The notes under the pieces were generated by a model. That model saw only the letters and a list, made by a program, of their open reading frames with translations. It made no database searches and was not told the DNA's origin. The position numbers and the translations under genes were made by a program. A DNA stretch of 64,000 nucleotides. Origin: CAZWCX01 sp964632945. Its GTDB lineage: Bacteria > Planctomycetota > MHYJ01 > WSZJ01 > CAZWCX01. The stretch spans positions 1 through 64,000 of the forward strand of contig CAZWCX010000013.1 in assembly GCA_964632945.1 (NCBI GenBank). The letters run 5' to 3'. This document shows, piece by piece, positions 26,245 to 33,800 of this stretch. Position 1 is the stretch's first letter; each line of letters starts with the position of its first letter.

Positions 26245-26856
26245 CTACCCCCCGCCGCTCGAACCGTCCTGCGCGCCCGGACCGTCGCCGGCGCCCCCCT
26301 CTTCGGCCGGCTTCTCCTCGGGCATCTTGACCTTGGCGACCTCCTCCTCGATCAGGCGTTCCACGGTCTCCACCTCCGGGAGCGGGAACCCCTCCCAGAT
26401 CACCTTCCCGTCCACGCCGATGAGGAACGAGGCGGGATAGCCGCGGATTCCGTAAGCCGCACAGGTCTTCGCCCCTTCATCGAATGCCACGGCGTACGGG
26501 ATCTTCTTCTCCTCCACATGCCGGCGCAGGATCTCGAGACTGTCCCGCTTGCCGTTGTCCACGTCGAGGATGACGAGGCCCTGCTTCGCGAACCGGTCGT
26601 GCCACCTGACCAGGTGGGGCAGCATCTGCTTGCAGGCCCCTCACCCGAGGAAGCTGAATTCCACCCAGACGACCCGTCCGACCAGCGCGGCCAGGCTCGG
26701 CGCCGGGTCTGCGTTCACCCAATGCGCGACCGGGATCGCGATCTCCGGCGGGGCCGACCCTTCATACGAATTCTAGTAGATCTTCTTCTTGGACTGCGCG
26801 ACCAGGGCGCCCGCGACGAGGAGCCCGATCGCGACCCAGGAGAGCGTCTTGCGCAT
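26245..26856 (-). CDS. Putative selenocysteine-containing TlpA/thioredoxin-like exported protein; in-frame TGA (Sec72) and in-frame TAG (codon 28)
   Basis: Conceptual length 203 codons. The ATG at 26856 follows GGAG (8-nt spacing) and opens a signal peptide (MRKTLSWVAIGLLVAGALVA). Codon 28 (26775-26773) is TAG. Past it the frame reads APPEIAIPV, then the thioredoxin beta strand VVWVEFSFLG, then TGA as codon 72 (26643-26641), then GACKQMLPHL. The TGA thus occupies the first Cys of the C-x-x-C motif, with Cys75 as resolving residue. Further thioredoxin features follow: VILDVDNG, YGIRGYPASFLIG with the cis-Pro loop, and DGKVIWEG. The C-terminal 30 residues are low complexity. A bSECIS-like hairpin lies 23 nt after the TGA. 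A conventional caller would report only 26245-26625. Likely periplasmic thiol-disulfide or peroxide reduction. Coupled to the next gene by a 1-nt gap. The TAG may make it a pseudogene or be a sequence error. Confidence 0.8.
26602..26617 (-). promoter_or_regulatory. Candidate bacterial SECIS element of the thioredoxin-like gene
   Basis: In the mRNA sense: 6-bp perfect stem CCACCT / AGGTGG closing the 4-nt loop GGTC. The loop starts 30 nt after the TGA at 26643-26641, inside the 16-37 nt window commonly used for bacterial SECIS elements. I recall GGUC as the SelB-contact loop of E. coli fdhF. A GC-rich lower stem (GGGGC with GCCCC just upstream) could stack below. Confidence 0.7.
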
Positions 26857-26976
26857 GGCCGAGTCTCCGAACAGGGGTGGGTCGGGTCGATCCGTCGACT
26901 GTAGCGGAGATCGCCGCCGCGCGCAAGCAGCCGGGGGACCTTCGGAAGGGGCGCGACCGCCCGCGGCGACGGCCGA

Positions 26977-28998
26977 TCAATCCCCTGCGGTCGTCCCGCC
27001 CGTCGAAGGCGAGCCGGGTGCAGGCAGGGGCTTTTGCGGCTTGCCGCAGCGCGGGCAGAAGTAGAAGCGCCGTTCGATGGCCGTTCCGCACCCGGCGCAG
27101 GTGCGCCGGTTGCACGCCGGGCAGACGCGCCGCTTCCCCAGGAGGGTCTTCGGGCACGCGGCGCACTCCTGCCGGGTCGGCTCGCCCAGCAACCGGCGCC
27201 ACCAGCCCTGGGCGGCGCGCGCGGCGGGCGCCACCGGGTCGCCGTCGCCGCAGCGGGGACAGAAGGAGGCGTCCTTGGGCATCCCCCGGCCGCACGCGTC
27301 GCAGCGACGCGCCCCGCAGAAGCGACAGCGGGAGACGTCCCTCTGAATGATCTTCCCGCATTCCGCGCATTGGCGCTCGTCGTCGAGCATCCCCACTTCG
27401 ATTTCCTGCTCGGCGTAGAGCGGCTCCCCGCACAACTGGCAGCGCCGGCGTTCGGCCGGGTTGTCCGCCTCGCAGAAAAGGCAGGTCCGCAGGTCCGCTG
27501 CGGCGGGAACCGGGGCCGACGCCGGTCGGGAAGCCACGTCGGTTCGACGAACCTCCGGCGGCGCCGGCGCCACCGGTCGCCCGCGCCCGGCCAGGAACTC
27601 GCCCAACCGGTCGGCCACCTGCACCGGCGTGGGCCGCCGGCGCGGGTCCTTGCGCATCATGTCCAGAATCAAGCGGTTGATCTCCGCCGGGAGATTGGGC
27701 GCGCGCAGAATCGGCGGTTCCGGCTTGACCTCCAGGTGCTGGACGACGACCCGCATCGGCGTCTCGCCGACGAAGGGGTAGGAGGACGTGACGCAGTAGT
27801 ACAGGGTCACCCCGAGGGAGTAGACGTCCGCCTGCCCGGTGATCTCGGCGCCGCCGCATTGCTCCGGCGACATGAAAAACGGCGTGCCGAGGACCCGGCC
27901 CGCCTGGGTGATCTTCCGTTCCTCCGCCAGATCCTTGGCCAGGCCGAAGTCCATCACCTTGACCGTCCCGTCCCGGGTGATCATCAGGTTCTCGGGTTTC
28001 ACGTCGCGGTGGACGATCCCCTGGCCGTGCGCGTAGGCGAGCGCCAGCGCGGCGTCGCGCGTCCAGGCGCAGATCGTCTCCAGACCCGGCGCCTCCGCAT
28101 CGCGCAGCCGGGCCGCCAGATTGGTTCCCTCCACGTACTGGAGCACCAGGAAGACCAGCCCGTCCGCCTCGTTGGCGTCGAGCACCTGGACGATATTGGG
28201 ATGCTCGAGCCTCGACGCCGCGCGGGCCTCCTGGAAGAACCTCGCCCGCGATCGGGCTTCGCCGGCGAGCTTGCGGCGGAGGAGCTTGATGGCGGCGTGC
28301 TTCTCCATCACCTCGTGGCGACCCAGATAGACCTGCCCCATCCCGCCGTGCCCGAGCGGCCGGAGCAGACGATAGCCGCCGATCACGCGCCCGACCATCC
28401 GTTCCGGCCCCGCTTGCGCGGCCGGACGCGCGCTCGTCTCCAGGCCGTCGACGGTCTCCGCCGCCGCCAGGGAGTCCGCGCCGTCGACCGGGCGCAGCCC
28501 GAATTCGCAGCGGGGACAGCGCCACTCCCGCCGTCGGCGTCCGGCGCGGCCGTTGAATTGCACCAGGCAACGAGGGCAGAGGAGCAACACCCGGTCCTGG
28601 AAGCGGAGCAACTCCTCGACCTCGCGTACGCGCAGGAGTTTTCGCGCCGCCAGAATCTCCCCGATGCGGACGTCGCGGCCCTCCTCGCGCGCGACGCGCT
28701 GGAGCGCGAGCGCCGTTTCGACGTCCCCGTCGCGGATGAGGCCGCAGGCCTTCGCAAGCTCACCGAATCGGACGCTCGAAAGGAGGAGGCCGTCCACGGG
28801 CGTCCATCCCTCGCGACGGGTCAGGATCGGCAGGAGGGCGGCGGGTTCGGCCCGACCGAGATCGAGGAGGGCGACGAAGAGCGAGATCCGGTGCCGGTGG
28901 CGCTCCACCTCCTGCACGGCCGCCTCGAGGTCCTCGGCTTGCAGGGTCTCGCGAGCGACCGCCTCGCGACAGAGGCGCAGGTCTTCTTCGAACGGCAT
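26977..28998 (-). CDS. Ser/Thr protein kinase with N-terminal and C-terminal zinc-ribbon arrays
   Basis: 673 aa, no transmembrane helix, no TPR. N-terminal 1-135 contains FGELAKACGLI and RIGEILAARKLL helices like those of GspE/MshE N-terminal domains, then one zinc ribbon (C141xxC144, C161xxC164). Kinase domain about 208-468 with GHGGMG (216-221), Lys238, HRDVKPEN (Asp332), DFG (350-352) and MSPEQ. The C-terminal third has ten CxxC pairs at 506, 520, 544, 558, 566, 580, 612, 626, 634 and 648, enough for about five zinc ribbons. Likely a cytoplasmic kinase that uses zinc fingers for partner or nucleic-acid binding. The chosen ATG (28998) has only a weak GGAAAG upstream. Same strand as, and 120 nt before, the Sec-thioredoxin gene. 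Confidence 0.9.
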   Translation of the reverse strand: MPFEEDLRLCREAVARETLQAEDLEAAVQEVERHRHRISLFVALLDLGRAEPAALLPILTRREGWTPVDGLLLSSVRFGELAKACGLIRDGDVETALALQRVAREEGRDVRIGEILAARKLLRVREVEELLRFQDRVLLLCPRCLVQFNGRAGRRRREWRCPRCEFGLRPVDGADSLAAAETVDGLETSARPAAQAGPERMVGRVIGGYRLLRPLGHGGMGQVYLGRHEVMEKHAAIKLLRRKLAGEARSRARFFQEARAASRLEHPNIVQVLDANEADGLVFLVLQYVEGTNLAARLRDAEAPGLETICAWTRDAALALAYAHGQGIVHRDVKPENLMITRDGTVKVMDFGLAKDLAEERKITQAGRVLGTPFFMSPEQCGGAEITGQADVYSLGVTLYYCVTSSYPFVGETPMRVVVQHLEVKPEPPILRAPNLPAEINRLILDMMRKDPRRRPTPVQVADRLGEFLAGRGRPVAPAPPEVRRTDVASRPASAPVPAAADLRTCLFCEADNPAERRRCQLCGEPLYAEQEIEVGMLDDERQCAECGKIIQRDVSRCRFCGARRCDACGRGMPKDASFCPRCGDGDPVAPAARAAQGWWRRLLGEPTRQECAACPKTLLGKRRVCPACNRRTCAGCGTAIERRFYFCPRCGKPQKPLPAPGSPSTGGTTAGD

Positions 28999-29386
28999 CA
29001 GGGACCGCTTTCCGTTCGCCGGGGAGTCCGCCTGAATCCGGCGGCCCCGCCGCTTGCGTGCCGATCGGCGATCGACCGAAACCACCGGAAGCGAAACTCC
29101 CGCGGGAAATCGACGGGGAGGAGTCGGAATCGGCCGCCTTCGGGTCCTGGACGCGCCTTCGCCCCTGATTCGTGCCGGCCGGATCCGGGACGATTCTAGC
29201 CGGTGGGCGACGAGGGATCAATCCCGGCACGATTCACGGCCGAAACGCCGCCATTCCTCGCCAACGGACGCTGCGGACGCTACACTGTGCGCAATCCCGC
29301 GTGGGGTCGAACATCGGTCGGGATCGGAACGACGTGTCCTTGGTTTCATTCGGCCCTGCCGCGGTAACGCCGAAAGGTCCGCGCCC
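28999..29386. other. Divergent intergenic region between the zinc-ribbon kinase and the methyltransferase
   Basis: 388 nt, no credible gene. TACACT at 29281-29286 is a possible -10 for the methyltransferase on the plus strand, with no convincing -35. Nothing else recognised. Confidence 0.4.
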
Positions 29387-30112
29387 ATGCGCGCCGACGA
29401 GATCCGCACCGCCGTTCGCGACAAGTACCGCGCCGTCGCGGCGCACCCCGACGGGTGCTTCTCCTACCCGATCGGCCGACCGGGCGCGCTGGCGCTGGGC
29501 TACCTCCCGGAGTGGCTCGACGGAATCCCCGCCGGAGTGGTCGATCGCTTCGTCGGCGTGGGCAACCCCTTTCGCATCCAACGTCCCCAGGCGGGCGAGC
29601 GCGTACTCGATGTCGGCTGCGGTTGCGGTCTCGATGCCTTCGTGGCGACGTCCCTGGTGGGACCTTCCGGGCGGGTCCGCGGACTGGACCTGACGGCGGA
29701 GATGCTCGAACCGGCACGCCGCGCGCTCGCGGGGCGCCCCGGGGTTCCCCTCGAATTCTGCGAAGGGGATGCCGCGACCCTGCCGTTCCCGGACGGATCT
29801 TTCGATCGGATCGTTTCCAACGGGGCGCTCAACCTGGTCCCCGACAAGGACGCCATGTTCGCGGAGCTTCGCCGTGTCCTGCGCGACGGCGGCCTGCTCA
29901 CGGTCGCCGACCTGCTGGTGGTGGAGTCGGTGCCGGACTCGGTGCTCGCCAGCATGGATGCCTGGTCCTCCTGAATCGCCGGCGCCATGCCGGGTAAGGT
30001 CTACCTGGCCAAGCTGCACGCCGCGGGGTTCCGGAGCGGTCTCTTGATCGGACCCACGGGCGTCACCACCTCCCGGTACACGGCCGCCTGGCATGTGGCC
30101 GCCATGCGGTAG
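29387..30112 (+). CDS. Putative selenocysteine-containing ArsM-like SAM-dependent methyltransferase (Sec196)
   Basis: 241 codons, read through an in-frame TGA at 29972-29974 to TAG at 30110. Class I methyltransferase fold: motif I VLDVGCGCGLDA (73-84), Asp101 in GLDLTAEML, FCEGDAATLPFPDGSFD (124-140), VSNGALNLVPDKDA and RRVLRDGGLL. The part before the TGA ends ASMDAWSS; after it come IAGAMPGKVYLAKLHAAGF and then TSRYTAAWHV. Arsenite methyltransferase relatives have AW-x-x-C-V/I-x-G-A followed by EYL...EAGF and a T-S-x-Y-T tail, so the TGA sits exactly where that Cys lies and the downstream sequence is the missing C-terminus. A bSECIS-like hairpin follows at 22 nt. Two other Cys of canonical ArsM are absent (Val58 in FVGVGNP, Gly146 in SNGALNL), so arsenite is not assured as substrate. 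A conventional caller would end the gene at 29974. Confidence 0.8.
29990..30008 (+). promoter_or_regulatory. Candidate bacterial SECIS element of the methyltransferase gene
   Basis: 7-bp stem CCGGGTA / TACCTGG (one G-T wobble) with the 5-nt loop AGGTC at 29997-30001. The GGTC begins 24 nt after the TGA. Same GGUC apical sequence as the hairpin at 26602-26617, formed from an unrelated coding context. Confidence 0.7.
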
Positions 30113-30205
30113 ACGACCGGCTGCGGGCGGCGACGCAGCGGGACCGGGTCGCGCCCCCATGCGAGCTCGCCGGCGAAGACGCGGCCTGACGTTGGGATCG
30201 CCCGA

Positions 30206-30595
30206 ATGCGCAAGCCCCTGCTCGCCGCTCCGGCGCTCGGTGCGGCCGCGCGCGACGAAGTCCGCGCGCGCGAGGTCGAACGACGGTTGGTGGAACTCGA
30301 CCTCACCCTCGGGACGGGGCCGGCGAATCGGACCGCCACGGTCTATCTGGGCGAACGTCACTCCTGGCAACATCCGCCCCGGGAAGGCGTCGGATCGAAG
30401 CCGGGGTTCCGCGTGCTGCCGGGGAAGGATCGGCTGCGAGTCCGGATTCTGCGTCGCGAAGCCGAACAAGCAAAGTCCTGGGAACGGGCGATGCGGGACT
30501 TCGTCTTCGCCGAAGCCGCCGTTCAGGCCGAACCCGGCACGGCCATTCACCTGGACCAGACCGGGGACGAGGTCGAGATCCGCGTCGCACGGTAG
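30206..30595 (+). CDS. Small hypothetical protein
   Basis: 129 aa, rich in charged residues with strong G/C bias at third codon positions, which is the main reason to believe it. No signal peptide, membrane segment or known motif; the middle reads TATVYLGERHSWQHPP and the end AIHLDQTGDEVEIRVAR. It lies 93 nt after the methyltransferase and in the same frame. There is no convincing Shine-Dalgarno sequence, so the start is uncertain. Confidence 0.42.
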   Translation: MRKPLLAAPALGAAARDEVRAREVERRLVELDLTLGTGPANRTATVYLGERHSWQHPPREGVGSKPGFRVLPGKDRLRVRILRREAEQAKSWERAMRDFVFAEAAVQAEPGTAIHLDQTGDEVEIRVAR

Positions 30596-30813
30596 CTTGC
30601 CCGGCCCGGGCGCCGGCCCGGCGCCTCTCCCCCGTCCGCGGCCTGCGATCCCCTCGTCCCCCCCCGGACCCCCGCCGGCCCCCGTGCGCCACGCGCCGCT
30701 CCCGGGCGAAAAAATATCGTGACCGTTCGTTCAGTTTTTGGTAACGGGAGGACCTGACGGAACGACGCCGGGCCGCGAAATCGGCCGGCGAAACACGAGG
30801 TCACGGGGGACGC

Positions 30814-33800
30814 ATGGGATACGGACGGTGCCGGTACGTACTTGTCGCCGGACTTTTCGCACTGGTCGCCTGGGGCATCGGGCCTGCCGGTCCGCTCCCG
30901 GAGGGCGCGCCCGCCACGGCGCCGGCGTCCAGGGCGCAGGCAGACTGCGGCGCCCCGACCCCGGCCTCCGCGGCGCCGGCGCACGACCACGACGGACTGC
31001 CCGCGCACACCCATGCGACCGGCCAGGACGCGCTCGCGGACCTCCCCGGTCGCCGGCTCGAAATCGCGCTCGGCGGCGGGGCGATCAAGTCGTTCTCGGT
31101 GCTGGACGAGTTGCTGGTCGGCCTGCGCCCCGACGCGACGGGCCGCGCGCTCGAGACGCTGCTGGCCCGGCATCTTCTCTCCGTGGTGCGCCGCGAGCCG
31201 TCGCTCGGGGCCATCGTGGTGCGCCACGACGGGCGCGGCCGATGGGAGCCGGTGCTCGCGCGGCTGCGCGCGGAGCCTGCGGTGGCATGGGCGGAGCCCA
31301 ACCACCTCGCGACCACGAGCGAGCCGTGCGCGCACTCCCCCGGGTTCCCGGGGGACGGCCCGCTGGCCCGGCACAACGCCCGCGTCCTTGCCCGCTGCGG
31401 CTTCCGCGCCGGGGGCGACCCGACGCAGGAGACCGGGGCGGGGATGATCGTGGCCGTCCTGGACACCGGCGTGGACGGTGCGCATCCGGATCTCGCCGGC
31501 GCGGTCCTGCCGGGGCGCGACTTCCTGAACGGGGACGACGATTCCACCGACGACTCGGGCCACGGCACCGCCATGGCGGGCTTGATCGCCGGCCGCGTCG
31601 AGGGGGACTGGGGCATCGCCGGGATCGCGCCGGGCTGCCGGATCCTGCCGGTGAAGGTGTGCGACCGTCGCGGCCGCGCGGGCGTCGGCGACGTCGCCGG
31701 CGGGATCGTGTGGGCGGCGGACCGGGGCGCGCACGTCATCAGCGTGAGCCTGGGCTCGCGCCGGCGCTCGCGCATGCTCGACGAAGCGGTGCGTTACGCG
31801 CACGCCCGGGGCGCCGTGGTGGTGGCCGCGGCCGGCAACGACAATGCGAACCAGGCCCACTGGCCCGCCGCCTGCGAGGGCGTGATCGCGGTCGGCGCGC
31901 TCGACGCCGACGGCCGCGCCAGCGCGGTCACGAACCTCTCTGCGCGGGTCGACGTCTACGCCCCCGGGGAGCGGTTGATCGTCGCGCTGCCGCGGGGCGC
32001 CTTCGGACTCGCCGGTGGAACCTCGGTTGCCGCGGCGCTCGTGAGCGGGGCGGTCGCGCGGCTGCGCGCGGCGCAACCCGGACTCACGCCGGCCCAGGTG
32101 CGGCGGTGGGTCGCGGCGGGCGCGCATCCCGTCGAGGGTCTCGCCGATCGGCCCGGCCTCGCCGGGGGTGGCCGGCTCGACCTCGACCGGCTCCTCGCGT
32201 CCGCCGCCGACGGCGGTCCCGGGTTGCGGATCATCGACGCGCGCTGCGTCCCCGCCCACCCCCGCGTCGGTTCGCCGGCGCGCGTCGAGGTAGAGGTGGA
32301 AAATGCGGGACCGGCGACCCCGGCCCCGGCGACGCCCGTTTTCGAGGGCGGCCCCGCGCTCTCCCTCACGACCGGGCCGGGCCCCCTGGCCGAGGGGGAA
32401 CGGAGGGTCTGGACCCTCTCCTGGGTTCCCGCGGAGACCGGCCCGGTCGCCTGGACCGTGCGACTCGGTCGCGCGCAGCGCCGCCTCGAAGCCCGCGTGG
32501 CCGCCGCCGACGACCGCACCGCCGATCTTCGGCCGGTCGGGTTCGAGATCGAGGAACCGGATGCCGAGGCGGGCCGCGCCCGCGTCTCCGTCACCGTGCG
32601 CAACACCGGCAACGTGACGCTGGAGGGCCTGCGGCTCACCGGATCGGTGGAACGTCGGGAGATCGGCCGCACCGCTCCGGACGGGCCGCTCGCCGCGGGG
32701 GAAACGCGCACCCTGACGCTCGAGGGCCCGCTGCCCGAGGAGTCGGCAGGAGGATTGCGCGAGTGGCGGATCCGCGCGGAGTGCGGCGCCCTGTCCCGCA
32801 CGTGGGCGTGGCGATTCGCCCTCGGTCACCGCCATGACGGCCGGGATGTGGAGGCCCAGTGGCAGCAGGCCGGCGGCGTGGACATCATCGCGGACGCCCC
32901 GGCGCGGGTGGTCCCGGACCGGCCGTACGTCCCGCTGCTCGTCTTCGTCCCCAGTCGCGGGACGGCGGCGACCGGACCGACGCTGCGGCTGGACCACGTC
33001 ACCGTCACGGTCAAGGACGACCCGGCGCCCGCCGCACCCGGGACGGTGGTCTACGACGACACCGCTTCCCCCGCCGGACCCGTGGAGCCTGCCATCGCGG
33101 TCCCCGGACTCGTCCTCGTCGACGAGGAAGGCGAAATCGTGACCAAGCCCGGCGGAACCCCGGACCTGAACCTGTTCCTCGACGAGGCGCTGGTGATGAA
33201 TGGACGCCACGCCATCCTGCGCATCCCCCGGGACGCCTTCGCGGTCCCCGCCGTCCCGCCGGCCGGGGTCGCCAAGTACCTTCAGGTCGACGTCCACTGG
33301 ACGGCGTACGCCTTCCTCGGCGATGCCGTGCCGGTCAAGGACGGGACGCAAAAGTGGACGCTCCGCGTCCTCTTCGGCACGACGCCGATGCCGACGCTGC
33401 CGGGGGAATCCCGCTACTACGACACGCACCTGCACACGATCGCGGAGTGGCACCAGTCCCCCGACCCGGAGAGCGAACCGTTCGCCCCGTCGAAGGCGTA
33501 CGGCGGCCCGATCCAGATGGTGCGGGAAGCGGCCTACGCGGTCGGGCTCATCGAGGACCCGGCGGACACCGTGAACACGGTGATTACGACCGACCACAAC
33601 AACTTCCACGCCGATCCCACCTGGGCGGAGCCCGACTCGCACCTGCACCGCCCCCCCTTCGGCCCGACCTCGCCGGCCAGCAGCGTGGCGGCGGACGGCA
33701 CGGTGAAGTCGGAATTCCACCGCATGCGCGAACTGTTCGGGCTCGCGGCGGGCGAGGAGATCACGATCAGCCAGGAGACCTACTACGCCGGGTACGCGAT

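Noticed and set aside
26477..26722. Short frame overlapping the thioredoxin active-site region in another phase
   Set aside because: It is the out-of-phase shadow of the Sec-thioredoxin; a frameshift is not needed because the true frame is continuous apart from TGA and TAG.
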